From positions 78,648,373 to 78,712,372 of the forward strand of contig JAMXBB010000010.1 of the NCBI GenBank assembly GCA_024138015.1: DNA of 64,000 nt, read 5' to 3'. Shown in pieces: positions 13,070-25,880 of the stretch. How positions within the stretch are numbered: the first letter of the stretch is position 1; each line of letters begins with the position of its first letter. Origin of the DNA: Lumnitzera littorea (Eukaryota; Streptophyta; Magnoliopsida; Myrtales; Combretaceae). The notes beneath the pieces are model-generated. The model ran no database searches and was not told where the DNA came from. It saw only the letters and a list, made by a program, of their open reading frames with translations. The translations under genes were made by a program, and so were the position numbers.

Positions 13070-14053
13070 AAGTATTATACTAGGCACACATCAATCGAAC
13101 ATGACAAGTTATTAATTCGAAAAATTAAAGCTCATATTTGACCCTAAAAGGAATGCAAACTTGATAACAAATTCGTGTTAATTGTTGGTCAAAATCAATT
13201 TATGAGTGTTTGTACTTGCCCTACGAGTGAATAGAAGCTTCAATTTTTGCCCAATATAATCAGCTTGATTAGATAGAGCAAATGGCTAAAATCTCGAGTT
13301 TGACTCTTCATGATTTTCAATACTCGATTTAATCCACAAACTGCTCAAATCTAGATGAGTTTTAGGCTTCATTTGAAAGAGGGTCAAGAAATCTTCATGA
13401 TTCCACCATTAATTTGGTGAAATCATGAAGAAAATTGGAAGCAAAAGGAAAGCAAACCAAGCTAGTTGAGGAGGGAAGGAGATGAAGAAGATGATGAAGA
13501 GTGACATGGTTAGCCAATCATAGGTTGACACGTATCCTATTTTAAGGGAGAAGTTAAAACAAAAAGGCATCATAATGCCTTGCATAAGAGTTGAGCTTAT
13601 ATCCTTCATGAAGCAAACACAATATCCTAATCGTCAAGCCATTTAGCCCATGCCCTAACATTTAATCAAAGTTAATTGCATATATTCAATAAAAGGCCTG
13701 GAAATATTGAACTTAGTCTAAGCCCAAGCAAATCCTAAGTGGACTCTTATTAAAAAATGCTATTAGAATTTTTGAATTACCTTACTTAATTCTAAATTAA
13801 CTATTATTTCCTAATCACTATTTTCCTAAAATTTTTTTTTTTTACTTTTCTAACCTTTTTACCCTTTTATTCATTTCCCTTTGGTTTTCTGTTTTTTTTT
13901 TTTTTGTATTTTTTCATATTTTCTATTTTTTGTTCTTTTTATTCTAATTTTTCAATTTTTTTTGTACTTTTCTATATCTTTTATTTTTGAATTAGAACCA
14001 TTTTTTCCTATTCTAAAAAAAAAAAATCTAAAGTTAAAAATGGGATGTTTATA
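13070..14053 (-). repeat. Truncated 5' LTR of element A
   Basis: It is about 1 kb matching 6770-7794, with shared runs such as 'gatgaagaagatgatgaaga' and 'agccaatcataggttgacac'. Compared with the 3' LTR it lacks the ~1.6 kb corresponding to 5149-6770, so the primer-binding region was removed too. The outer end reads GGGATGTTTATA and abuts the GATAA duplication at 14054-14058. Confidence 0.7.
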
Positions 14054-14058
14054 GATAA
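14054..14058. repeat. Target site duplication GATAA, right copy of element A
   Basis: This is an exact copy of 5144-5148, directly outside the LTR end. It pairs with that copy to define the insertion of element A. Confidence 0.7.
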
Positions 14059-17000
14059 TTTCCTCGATGTACTAAATTATCTGCTCAATAACTAATAGCG
14101 GAAGGGCTTATAGAAGTTATGTATGAAATTGTAAGCATAATGTTTTGTTACTGTGTGGTTACAAATATTTATCCTGGATCGTTTAGATTTAATTCCAAAA
14201 AATTGCAAAGAAGCACGGTAGTTCATCTTGAACGTAGTAGCTATACGTTTGGCCACTTCTTGTGATATTATGAATCAGGCTGAAACCAACAAATCACATT
14301 GATTAAAAGAAAAAGGGTTTATGGATTAACCTTAGGATTGGATAAAAAAAACTTATCTAATCGAATTCAAAATTTAGTTCTTTTTATAAACAATCCCATC
14401 CACAATTTGATTTGACCATGTATATTTGATTTATGGTTTGATTCAGCAATGTGAACCGAATCAATTAGTTGAAACCGAACTTAACTGGTTTATTTATTTT
14501 TAAAAAAATCCTACTGTAAGGACCCATGTGCAAAACCAAAGAATAAAGACCAAACACACAAAGCATCTACAGACTTTTTCTCTATATTATAATCATTGGT
14601 GAGACATCCCATAAATTCCCAAGTGGAGCAAGCTACTACATTTATTAACAAGTAAGGCCGGCCACACATATCCACTCTGTTCAAAGTAAGATTGTACAGA
14701 TCACTGACTTGCTGGAGTTGGCAGCAACGCTATAATAACCAGAACCGTACTTCATCTAAATCATAAAAGGAAGGAAAAATAAATAAATAAATAAACAGTG
14801 AGCCAAACATTATAGAAAGCAGAACATGAATCCAGCCATAAAATCAAGACACATCCGATAAAATTGGAATGAAACATTGTAGTAACCACCGGTTCAACTC
14901 GAAACTTGTGATGATGTCAAATATGGATGCTTTATACGTGGAAATTCTTTAAATATCAATTAGAGAATACACAATAAAGCAACAACTAATTGGAGATAAC
15001 AATTCAAAGCACAAACTAAATCAAACCAAACTATCTATTTTAGGTTCATAAAATTTATAAACTAACTATATGGTTAGATCAATTTACCAAAAAAGAAAAA
15101 AACAAATCATAAGATTACATTTGATTTAGTAACGAGAGACAAATTATGATGAACCAAACCGTACCTACTCTTAATTAACCCATTAAAATGTATAAAAAGA
15201 TTAAATGGGATGGATAGGCCTATTTTTTCCAACCAAAATGTGTAAATCAGTTAATAAGCTAGATTAATAAAATAACCCATTAAACCCATTAGCCCACACG
15301 ACTGAGTTAGGCCAATAAATTGTGGCTAGTTTATTAAATGAATCATAATGAGTCAGCCTAATTAATCTGTAGGCCATAGTAGATTGAACCAGATTGATTT
15401 GTTCAATCAAGTTACATAACTCTTTTATGACGTTAAGATGTAGAATAGCATATGTAAAATTAGTAGGGAAGGTCTTCTTTGAATGCAAAGAAAGATAAAG
15501 AGAAATAATTATTATAATTTTTTTTAAACAATCAAAATTAATTCAATCAAAATCAATGAATATGAAAATTTAGAATATGAACATCACAATGATATGTTAT
15601 TTGAGAAAAGAACCATCATATTGTTAAAACAAATACATATATGAAGGTTTTTTCTTTTTGTCCCAAAAAAAATTGACTATCATAACTATATATTAAATTA
15701 AACTGAAAAATTAATGACATGTTGATATTATAATAATTATGAAAATATATTATATTAAATTATCCTTCTCTTTTAAAAGGCAAGAACTTCCAATTCATAT
15801 TTAAAAACTCTCGATTAGTTATAGAAATGCATTTAGGATAAAATCAAATCGAGCTTCACTAGAAGTTATCTTTTTATTTTGATTTAATTTGTTTTATTTA
15901 TTTATTTATTTTTTATAGAAATCCATGTGATGGAATGATTTTTCAACGGATGGATTTGTATAAAAACTACTTGATTTGACTAAATCTTTCTCGGGTTACA
16001 AATGGATTTGAATAAAAAAAAAAAAATTATACAAACTATATGATTCAACCAAATCTTTCTTACCTTACCTCTTACTCTCTTTCCCCACTCTATAAAAAAG
16101 GAAAGAGCTTTTGACATACAGTGCATAGACAAAAGTTTGAAAAATAATTATAATTTTTAAACAAAAAATGTAAATATAAATTAAGGTTTTTATGTAATAC
16201 TAAAAAACGATGTTAAGAACTTATTCAAGTAGTATGGTGATATGCAACATATATATTAGATATATTATAATGCAAACATTGTACACATAAGCATCATAAA
16301 AGTCTAAGTAATTGCGTAGAGTTATGTTTTAAAGTATATTTAAGGTAAAAAAAATATATAGATTTTATCTAAAAGATTATCATAAAAAACATTTTAATTA
16401 ACAATACATATTTGTAAATTAATAATAATTAATATTTTCATTAACAATATATATAATATATATTCATAAATCATTAGAAATATAATGTGATCACTATTGG
16501 CCAGTTGCATAAACATATATTATTTGTTTGTTATATAAGACAAATCATAGTTTTTTTCATACTTATATAACATATGAAATGAAAAAGTCATATTTATAGA
16601 TACACTATATCATAATCCTTTTGTACTTACTATGAAATACAAATAATAACTATCTAAGATCTATCTTAAAAATTATGTATCTTCATATAATTAAATATTT
16701 TAAGTTAATTTAATATGGAATAACACACAACTACTATATCATTTAGAGATATGGGCTAGAGAAAAGTTATTTAAGACGATCTTTGTAACAATATGTATTT
16801 ATTATTCTAGATAAATGATAAATATCACATAAAGAAAATTATAATTTTTCAACAAATTATATAAGTGATTTATTTAGATAATTATTTATCATTTTTAAGC
16901 ACTTGGTATCCAATTGCAACATTGATCGGTATTAATATCATTTATATTTGTTATATAACATATATTAACATTATTCATACTTTGATAATTAGTTTATTAA

Positions 17001-18037
17001 CAATGTGTTACATTCTGCATTATATGTTATATATATATCTCTTGTGTGATAATATCCTAACAGTTAAAGTGTATATAAAAATACAAAATAAATTTAACTT
17101 GAATTTAGAGACAAAATAATGTATTAATAAACTCTTATAAATTTCAAGTGCAATTTAAAAAAAAAAAAAGGCTATATCTATAATCTCCGTCACCAATCTT
17201 TATGCCTATATCGCATTCATTTTGATACGAATCCATTTTTCCATTCCATCTTCACACTACATAGATTTATTTCTTGATCATCACCTATATAATAAATAAA
17301 TAAATAAGTTAGTTAAAACAACAATTGAAGTAAACTGTGGAAATATACAAAAAAAAAAAAAACAAAGAATAAAACCACAAGGTGTATGAAATAGGAAAAA
17401 TTAAAATTACAAACTTGAATAAAGCAATACATCAACCTATCATCTTGTTATATAATTTACCTAACTCCAACATTTATGTACCTATAAAATTTCATGATCC
17501 AAAAATGAAATAATGTATTTTGAAGATTCACTAACCACTTTTGTGAAGAGTGAAGTACAAATTTAAAAAATGAAAAAGACAATGATAATGAGAGATAAAT
17601 TAGATGAAAAGTGAAAAGTGAAAGAGAATCAATATAGAGTTATTTGTAGAGAAAAAAAATGAAATTGAAATTAACAACTTAAATCAAACAATATATTTTA
17701 AAATAGAATTCATCTAGCTTTAACAATTTACCAAATCTCATAAATTTCATAAATACAAGTGTTAATTAAGAAAAAAGAAATCAAAGTAAAATGTAAACAT
17801 ATACAAAAGAAAAATAGAAAGAAAATAAAATAGGTGAAATTGAAATTACCAACATGAATCGAGTAATACATCCATTCATCATCTTACAACGGAATTCATC
17901 AACTTTAGCATTTCTTTTACCTACAAAATTTCATGAAATGATTATTAAGAGGCCCATACTAGCGCAACTAGGTTTGGTAATTGATTTAAGATATTTAGAA
18001 AAATAATTCAATTAAGTTAAAAACTTATAAGAGACTT
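14059..18037. other. AT-rich intergenic DNA, one possible terminal exon
   Basis: It is mostly very AT-rich (especially 15500-17200) with no recognisable gene or element. One small candidate is at 14681-14755 on the minus strand. After an acceptor-like pyrimidine tract ending ATTTAG there is a 24-codon frame beginning MKYGSGYYSVAANSSKSVIC and ending at TGA. GC content is higher there than in the surroundings. I do not recognise the peptide, so it could be the last exon of a lost gene or chance. Confidence 0.3.
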
Positions 18038-20993
18038 CATGATATTAGTCGAGAAATTTTTGTAAACTCGTGGTTTGAAAATATAATAAAATATTCAAAA
18101 TACAACTAAAATGGTAACAATTTATTATATTATTTATTAAAGGTAACATGCGAATTAAGTCTTAAAAATTAAAAAGCACTTAGAGATAAACTAAAGGAGT
18201 AATATAATTATTATTATTATATATAAAATAATATATAAAAGACATGTATACATGTTAGGTATAATTAATATGTAAATTATGTACTTGAAATTATCATAAA
18301 TACCCGAACATGCATAATATTACCAAATAAATAAAGAAAATTATAAGAAAATTTCTTAAAACTCACCATGACATTTGGAATCATGCAACAAGGCATGGAA
18401 AATTTAAGAGCCACTTGTAGGATTGAAAATCAAGGAAACATGAGGTGAAAACACCTAAACCAAAGGAAAAAGCTTAGTTTATTAGGAAAATAAATATAAA
18501 ATCTATATCATCCAACCTATGAAAATTTCAAGCACTTACCTGATGTAAGTTTGGTCATTTTGGAACATAAGAAAACTTTGGGAAAGGAGAACAAGAGATG
18601 AAAAGTTAGGGTAGAAAAATTAGGAAACATAGTGCATAAAACTAGGGTTTAGTATGTTCCTAGAGAAGATGACATGTGAAAGTAAAACTAAGGATTCCAC
18701 TTGAAGGAGTGGCTGGTGCCTAGCATGGGTAACAAACCCCCTTCCCCTCATGGAAGTCAGAGCAGTTGGTAATTGGTAAGTCACCAATTTCTTTAATTTT
18801 ATCCAAAATTTTAGGAAAAATAGTAAATGTTCATAAAAAATTTTGAAACTTGGTTTATTTGTGTATTTTTGCATGAAGAATTCAAATCTTCAATTAGATT
18901 TTCAAAATTTTGAGTGTAGATATAAGGTCCTTCAAAAAAATGTCTTGCGTAATAATTTTTTATTAGGTTTTTGAAAGATCAATTCATGTAGTTTCAACTT
19001 GAAATTTTATGGTTATTCTTTCAAGATGTTGAATTTTGATGCTATATGATTGGATTTTCAAAATTTGGTAGTAAGATTTTGGGGAAATTTTGTATTTTTC
19101 ACAAAACAGTGCTTTAGAAGTGGGTTTTTTTTCTAAAAGAATTAACTTAGGTTTTTGTAAAATTTTGTTTCAATCTATATTGGCCAACATGCAGTAGTTG
19201 TAAGTGAGTGAATAACAGCTTTTAGATGTTTATTTTCAATTTTAGGTGGGTATTTGGTAGTTAAGAGTGCAATTGTGAAAGTTCTAATGAGTTATATTAA
19301 GTGTATATATGATAGTAGTACTAAATTGTTGTTTTCTACATTTGTAGGTTTATTAAGACTTTGGAACTTAAGGTAAGTTGAATTATATATAAAGTAGTTA
19401 GATGTACTAGTAGTAGTAAGGTCAGAAAATGTGTTAAAAAGTAAGTCAAAATGTGATCTTATGTGAATATGTTGAATACACTAGGAAAATTGGATCTGTA
19501 ACAAAAAATGGCTTATATTTGGACTCTACCCTATTCATAGAGACAATGGTAAGTTGGGAACTTCTTAAATAAGAATCTAAGTTTAGACTGAAGGATAGAA
19601 ACTTTGTCAGAAACTAGGTCAGAAACTAGGTCAGAATGCTATTTGGTATTGAATATCCTTAACCACATCAAGAGTCTGATGGTATCAACTAGTGATTTGT
19701 ATATGAAATCTATACCTTTATCAGAGTCAGAACATAAGTAAAAAACAACTTGGATAATAGCCTATAACATAAGGCTAAATCAGAACCTAAGTTAAAACCT
19801 CAATCAGAAAGTAGTTCGATGGAAGATGTAAAATGTAAGAGCAATTGGAAGTTTGAAGACAATTGGTATAGAATATTAGATCACTGGAAGTCGGAGAGTA
19901 GATCAGAAAGTCTCTTGATTATACCTTTTAAGAATTTACTAAAGTCAGAACTTGGGTTAGAAACTATTGGGAAGTAACCTTTACCAAGTCAGAACCTTAG
20001 TTAGAATGTATCCTACTTGACTAATACTTAATAAACCCCTTGGAAAAATTACCTAACACAATTGAGAAACATATTTAATTATTAAAAATGAACACATTTG
20101 TTATATATTAGATGAAAACTAAATATGTCATATTTTAGGGATAATAAAGGAAGACTAGAGTGACGTACAAGGAGAATGAGCATCAATATCTAAGTAAGTG
20201 GGATCAGTCTTTCACCATACTTTGAAGTATTGTTTAAGAATACTTAGAGACCTTCGTATATGTCTTGTTTGTAGTTGTGAATTAGTTACTATACACATAC
20301 AATGTGTGTACTTGAATATTGTTATGCTATTTTGAGTGCTGAATTTATGTGTTGATTGCTTCATGATATTATGTGCTTTGGACTATTTGAAATTGTTTGA
20401 TCACTCCAAAAGCAATCTAACGCAAAATCAGTTTAACTACTAATTAGATCTGTATTGCAACCCACTAGGGGAAAACATGTAAGAGTCTTAGGCCTAACTC
20501 AGACCATTCATTGAAGATAGCAAAAATGGTCATTTCCCTACCTTAAGTTGAACTAATTGACAAGAAATGAGGTTACGGCCAAGTTGGGGTCCATGGTTTG
20601 AAGGCAGTCTTGGGTGGAGGATATTCTTCACTGTACAGGCCTTGATTTGGTGACTAATTCACGAGTGCACGACAATAAACTACTCAAAACTTGGATTAGA
20701 GCGAACACAATTTCTCTAATCTCATGATGACTGGTCAACGTTGTGCAATGACATTTGCTTAAACATACATTGTATCTAATTAAACTTGCTTGAAAACCTT
20801 AGTTGCTTTGTGTCAAATATGTGTTATTGTCTCTGTTTCACTTGCTTTGTGTCAAATATGTGCTATTGTCTCCGTTTCACTTACTATATAGGTTATCGCT
20901 CATTCCCCTATAGTTATCTTGCAAGTTTCTAGTATATTTGTCAGTACTACTCTAAGTTCCAAAAGATTAGAGAAACGGGGTCGAAGAGTGACA
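18038..20993 (+). mobile_element. Putative solo LTR, same family as 2122-5097
   Basis: It starts CATGATATTAGTCGAG and ends GGGGTCGAAGAGTGACA, diverged forms of the TGTGATA...GTGACA ends of the minus-strand copy at 2122-5097. The opening ~100 bases align with that copy read on its minus strand (shared GAAAATATAATAAAATATT). It has the 'ggaacttaaggtaagttg' motif and the 'gtctccgtttcacttacta' motif in matching order. No PBS follows 20993. Flanking 5-mers do not clearly match, so edges are approximate. A ~40-bp tandem duplication lies inside it at 20806-20885. Confidence 0.45.
20806..20885. repeat. Tandem duplication, about 40 bp x 2
   Basis: 'cttgctttgtgtcaaatatg' followed by 'tgctattgtctccgtttcac' occurs twice head to tail with three or so differences. 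It lies within the putative LTR. Confidence 0.7.
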
Positions 20994-21987
20994 TTCTAAA
21001 CTACTTGATTGGATTTCTATTTGGTTTATTAATTGTATTAACCTCTTGGAAAATTAATAGGGTCTCCTCAAGTGACCCCTAGTTTTTAACTAATTAGAAT
21101 TATTCCATGCTCTACAAGCCTATGGTTTTTAGTAAAATTTTCATAGATCTCTTAGTAAATTCAAGGTTTCATTCTTCATATGGTTTGTAAAACTTGATTT
21201 TCCTCAAATATTTATATCAAATTTAAAGTTATACTCTATATATATATATTGGTCCTCTCTCCACTTAATTAGGGTTACACAGAAATAAGAATACTATTAT
21301 ATCTAGTTCTTTAGGCATCAAGAAAAGGTTAGGGGAAGGAAATCGATCTAAATTAAAAATATCAATCTAAAGCCTAAATTCATTCAAGTTTATCTTTCTC
21401 TTAATAATTATGATGAATTTTGCATCAAGTAAGTACCCTTATGTTTTATACGTAACAATTTGCTTATTCGAGATCATGCGATTATGGTATTATCTATGAT
21501 GATTTATGTACCTTAAGATTACATTTAACACCATTATCCACGTCTTCTTCTCTAGCTTGCTCATCGTATGGTATGCCCATATTTAAAAAGCCTCTCCAGC
21601 ATTGCAAATGCTCGATATTAGTCAGAGCTCAAAGGTTTCCAAAAGAAGGCAATCGCAATTTTGGCAACATATATTTGGCTTATATTTCCTATATTATATT
21701 AGCATATACAAGCCAAATGATTCCTATTCATATTGTCTTAAAAAATTCTCAATGAAGTAAATTATGCATCAATCCAACTTTGTAAGTTGCAATTATGGTG
21801 TTTAGTATTGATTCAATAAGGACTTTCTAAAGTAGTATTTAAATTACTATACTAATTTAAGGAATTTGAAGGAAAAGGACAAGAAAGAAATAGATAAGTT
21901 ATAAGAATTAGTGTAGTTTTTTTTTATAGATAACAAAAAAAATAACAAAATGGAAATCTAAACTAGGTAATTGAAAAGGAGTAAAAT
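20994..21987. other. Non-coding flank upstream of the copia remnant
   Basis: There is no recognisable gene and no obvious 5' LTR of the copia element. A 60-codon frame at 21573-21755 has no similarity I recognise. The 5' LTR and most of gag of the copia element are missing or decayed beyond recognition here. Confidence 0.4.
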
Positions 21988-22480
21988 GTGCAAATGATTT
22001 GGTTTGTTGAGTACTATTTGCCTTCTTTAATGGGTTTGATTAACAAGGTTTGTGTTGAAGTCTTGAAGGCATTGAAAACTACTTTATCAGCACAAGGGGA
22101 TGCAAATCATACAACAATTACTGTTAATTTTGCTGAAGCAACAAGTATTGCTTTTCCTCAATCTAGTTCATTTTTAGCCTTCAATGATAGGAATACAAGT
22201 GATTAGATTATGGACATTGGAGCCTTTGACCATATTACACCATTTCATCACCTAATAACCAATTTTCATACACTAACTAGTCTTACTAAAGTCAAACTAC
22301 CAGATGGTTCATGCAAACTTGTTAACATAATTGGAAATGTCTAATTTACTGATCAAATATTGTTAAAGGTTGTTCTCTTCATATAAGACTTTAAATTTAA
22401 CCTCATCTCAGTTAGTAAACTTCTTAAAGATTCTAATCTTGATGTTCTTTTCACTGCCAATGACTACCTTTTACAGGACT
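21988..22480 (+). pseudogene. Copia gag C-terminus and protease remnant
   Basis: An open stretch of 72 codons (21988-22206) ends in SSFLAFNDRNTSD, followed after a stop by IMDIGAFDHITPF. That matches the copia protease active-site region, usually W-x-x-D-[ST]-G-A-x-x-H; here the catalytic Ser/Thr is Ile-Gly shifted and the preceding Trp is a stop. The frame continues with VKLPDGS and, after further stops, FNLISVSKLLKD, the typical stretch between protease and integrase. It is cut at 22480 by the gypsy-1 insertion. Confidence 0.65.
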
Positions 22481-22485
22481 TGACT
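22481..22485. repeat. Target duplication of gypsy-1, left (TGACT)
   Basis: TGACT precedes the LTR start TGATGCAAAT. CGACT follows the other LTR at 33089-33093. Four of five bases match, and removing one copy plus the element restores the copia reading order across the site. Confidence 0.65.
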
Positions 22486-23420
22486 TGATGCAAATCAGAT
22501 CAAAGGATAGATAAAGTTAGTCGCAAGGGTAGGTCCAAGCTTGGAGATAGCTTAAAGGATAGAGTAGGAAATATGCTAAAACAAGGAAAGTAAAACAAGC
22601 AAACTCACGAATAGCTCTAAGGATACGATGCACTAGAGAACTCCCAAGGACTCACAACATAACTCAATATGACACATGAGATGGTCTGGTGAGGGTACTC
22701 GCCATATAACCTTGCTTAAGGGTTAGGATAAGAGTAAAGTAAGTAAATAAACTATGAACAAGTTCATGAAAGGAAGAATAGTCAATATCAAATGTAAGAT
22801 GATAATGTTCTTGTGGCTACATGTACAATGGGTATTTATACCCGAAAAACTAACATAACCTGCCTAAAATGAAAAAACTAAAAGGGGTATTGTCTAAAAG
22901 AAGTAATATAGAAGGAATAATAAGGGTACAATTGAAAATACAACCAAAATGAGTATCTTGTACGAAGGATTCTATCATATGCTTGTTAGGACACGTTCTC
23001 TATGGATAGGTGACTTTTTGGCAAAAACGACAAATTGTATGTTCAAGTTAGTGATTACCAAGCCAAGGTGCCAAACATGGGTAATGGGTTAGTTGTACCA
23101 AGCTGAGTAGATAATTCTTTTGTGGTAAATTCACTTTAGACATATTCAGTATGGCTCAGATTTAAGTCGGCCGAGCTGATGGTTGGATAAGCTGAGCTAA
23201 TGTTCAAATGAGCTGAGTTGATGTTCAAGTGTAATTCAAGTTAGTAGCTGGAGACAAATAATAAATATGAGAGGTTCGGCTTAGCTAGGGCATCAGGCCA
23301 GTAGATTGCAGTAGCTTAGACTCCTCGATGGTGGGTCTTAAAGAAAGAATTTGCTTGACTATACTTTCCAACCCTCAGGCTTGGGCTTGGGTTAAGGGTT
23401 TGGTGATCTGATTCTTATCA
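22486..23420 (-). repeat. 3' LTR of gypsy-1
   Basis: It is 935 bp, from TGATGCAAATC to CTGATTCTTATCA in plus orientation. It pairs with 32184-33088 through shared runs such as 'gggtaggtccaagctt' and 'gtgggtatttata'. No clear polypurine tract is left next to it; the minus strand reads ACCTGGTAGGTA at the inner edge. Confidence 0.85.
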
Positions 23421-24692
23421 TACCTACCAGGTTGATTGGGATATAGGATCAAATCCAGCTAGTCCTCGTCTAACTCCTCTTCGAGTCAATAATGGTCAAG
23501 TTTGGCAACATTAAATACATCTAACACTCTAAAGTCTTCTGGAAGCTCAAGTTAGTCTACATTGTCACTAATCTTCCAGAGTATCCTAAACGGCCCTTTA
23601 GCTTTGGCAAATAACTTGTTCTTCCTCTTATTAAGGAATCTTTCCTTACTCAGGTATAACTACACTTGGTCTTCAAACTAAAATTGCTTAGTCTTCCTTA
23701 CTTTACCTTTATCCTTTAGCTTTCTGGCAGCTTTGTTAATCTGCTAAGTGACTCATTAGTAGATCTACTGAATGGATTAGGCTTTAGTTCTTACCTCAAG
23801 ATCTTTTTGGTTGATGGACAACATGGGGATGCAATTGAAGGGTAGTTTGGGATTGAAACCATAGACCAGCTCAAATGAGGTATGCCTAGTGGTGGCATGT
23901 ATTGTCTTACTATAAGCAAATTCGACCACAGGTAAATAGACGTCCCAATTGATTAAGTTCTTTCTTACTACAGCTCGGAGTAATGATCCTAAGGTACAGT
24001 TGACTACCTTAATCTAGCCATCGGTTTGGGCATGGTAAAAGGTACCGGATAGAAATTTGGTTCCTATTTGACACTAAAGGGTTCTCTAGAAATGAATTAG
24101 AAATTTTGGGGTCTCTGTTGAACACTACATTCCTTGGTACTCCGTACAAGCAAACTACTTCCTACAAAAACAAATAAGTAATAGCCGAAGCATTATTAGT
24201 TTTAGTGCAAGGCATGAAATGTGCTATTTTGTTGAACTTATCCATAACAACCATCATAGGATCTTTGCCTCAAGTAGTTTTGGGTAGTTCAAGGACAAAA
24301 TCCATACTTAGGTTAGTTTATGATTTGGTCGGAATAAGCAGAGGCATTGCATTCCCTTACTCTATTCTACTCTTTGCTTTCTTATAGATGGTGCATCACT
24401 TAATCACATGATCTACAACATGCTTTATTTTGGCTAAAAGAATTTATCATTCAACAATTCATAAATTCTCTACTCCCCAAAGTGTCTAGAGAGTCCTCCA
24501 CTATGGGCTTCTTTCACCAACAACTCCCTTATCAAATAGGTCAACACACACAACTTATCACCTCTAAATAGATAACCATCCTCTACATGGTACTCATCCA
24601 CTGCTCCACAGTACCTGTATATAGGGCCAAAATGAGGATTATTCTAATATTGTTCTTTTATGCTTGCAAACCCTAACAATTTGGTCTACAAC
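23421..24692 (-). pseudogene. Integrase remnant of gypsy-1
   Basis: On the minus strand from 24692 leftwards: SGGLSRHFGE of the zinc-binding region (a KEAHSGGLxxHFG-type motif), then SMDFVLELPKT with the first catalytic Asp. Next comes VVMDKFNKIAHFMPC, then FNRDPKISNSF, where the second motif normally reads S-D-R-D-P-K-F. Then YHAQTDG-stop-IKVVNCTLG, normally QTDGQTEVVNRTLG, where the catalytic Glu is Lys. The WDVYLPVVEFAYS block follows, then a degenerate C-terminal region toward 23421. Two catalytic positions are changed by G-to-A type differences and there are several stops. The upstream part of pol lies beyond 28605 because gypsy-2 is inserted here. Confidence 0.75.
24688..24692. repeat. 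Target duplication of gypsy-2, left (ACAAC)
   Basis: ACAAC precedes the left LTR of gypsy-2 and TCAAC follows the right LTR at 28600-28604. Four of five bases match. Confidence 0.6.
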
Positions 24693-25550
24693 TAATGCCT
24701 CTCTAGGGTCGGACACATGGAGAAACACCACAACAAAGAGAAAACAGAAGGAAATAAAGAAAAGCTAGTAAGGTCCGGGCAGCTACCAACTAGATATGAT
24801 ATACCAATTGACCCTACTCGACCTGCAATTTACTAAATATGACTCACCAGTCCGAATTAAGGGGTCACTTGCCACTACTCCTTGCTAAAAGGAATGGATA
24901 AGAGTTGAAGGATAATGAGAACACTAGGATTGTTTAAAGGGAAACTTATATAAATTTTGATAATGAAGTTGTTGTCTACATACATTAAGAAGGGGTTTAT
25001 ATACCTATCTCACTAAGGTTACTTTACATGTATAAAAAAAAAAAAAACAAAGGGTATTTTACAAATAGAATATATAAAATATGCTAAAAAGGGTTCAAGA
25101 GCTAAAGAATATCCTGTACAAAAAAGTAAAGAATCCATCTAGAATATTGTACTAGAAGATACTTATTGTAAGGTAGCTAGTCATTATGAATTATAGTATA
25201 AATTAGATGAAATGAAGAAAAGAGGGAGTTTACAATTAGGGAGGTCAATTGGAGCTCAGTTAGTCATTTGCTAGAGAGTAATTAACTTAGGTTAGGGGGT
25301 TGGACATTGGTGGGTAGCCTGGGAGCTCAACTTGAATTGTCTTTGGAGGTTGTCTACTTGGATGTAGTGTCATGGCACAATTGTTCGATAAGTCTAACGC
25401 ATGTAACAACTTAGTAGTCAGGTTGGCAATAATAGGAAACATAGAGGTCGAGGTAAGAATTCCAATCTTAGATGGGGTTTCAAGATAGTATTTCCTTAGA
25501 GTCCTCTAGCTCAACTACGTGTGATCAATCTAAGGGGTTGATTCATATCA
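24693..25550 (-). repeat. 3' LTR of gypsy-2
   Basis: It is 858 bp and its terminal TG has become TA (TAATGCCTCTC). It matches 27725-28599 along its length, for example 'aaagaaaagctagta' and 'gaagttgttgtctacataca'. Confidence 0.85.
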
Positions 25551-25880
25551 TCTGCCTAAGGGTTGGAAAGATTTGTCCTCAAATCTAAAGCGATCCCCAT
25601 TCCTTGTTCTTCTAAGGTACTTACAAGATCTTCTTCTTCTAGTTGGTGGCGAATCAAGTCAGACACATTGAAAGTGGAGGAAATACAATAGTCATCGGGT
25701 AACTCAATCTAATAGGCATTGTGGTTGATTTTCTTTAGGATCTTGAAAGGACCACGACTCAAGGAGATAGTTTATTCTCTCTTAAGTGCAAAAATCATTC
25801 TTGATTGAGATGAATTAGTACTAAGTCTCCTGGCTTAAAAGAAACAGTTCGACAACCTCGACTACCAATCTCTTGTTGTC
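25551..25880 (-). pseudogene. Integrase C-terminal remnant of gypsy-2
   Basis: The minus strand reads LSRGPFKILKKINHNAY, a stop, IELPDDYCISSTFNVSDLIRH and ends near ALDLRTNLSNP at the 3' LTR. This is the conserved tail of Ty3-gypsy integrases (GPF-x-[VI]-L-x-[KR]-I-N-x-N-A-Y and FNVSDL), followed by the DLRTN end common in plant elements. The catalytic core that should precede it is missing and protease sequence abuts it instead. Confidence 0.7.

Larger units (their letters stand above)
5149..14053 (-). mobile_element. Tat/Ogre-like Ty3-gypsy element A, pol-less, with 3' UTR minisatellites
   Basis: This is an 8.9 kb element bounded by GATAA duplications. In minus orientation it has a truncated 5' LTR (13070-14053), a gag zinc-knuckle remnant (12100-12830), about 1.9 kb of spacer, three minisatellite arrays (8210-10190), a polypurine tract and a full 3' LTR (5149-7794). 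I could find no protease, reverse transcriptase, RNase H or integrase. The gag knuckle type, the long LTRs and tandem repeats between the coding region and the 3' LTR are all known features of the plant Tat/Ogre lineage, so I infer that affiliation. It is a non-autonomous or deleted derivative. Element B at 50968-61854 shares the spacer and arrays. Confidence 0.7.

Noticed and set aside
16865..17119. An 84-codon Ile/Leu/Tyr-rich frame that could pass for a membrane protein
   Set aside because: It lies in extremely AT-rich DNA, where such hydrophobic frames arise by chance. No motif, splice signal or codon pattern supports it.
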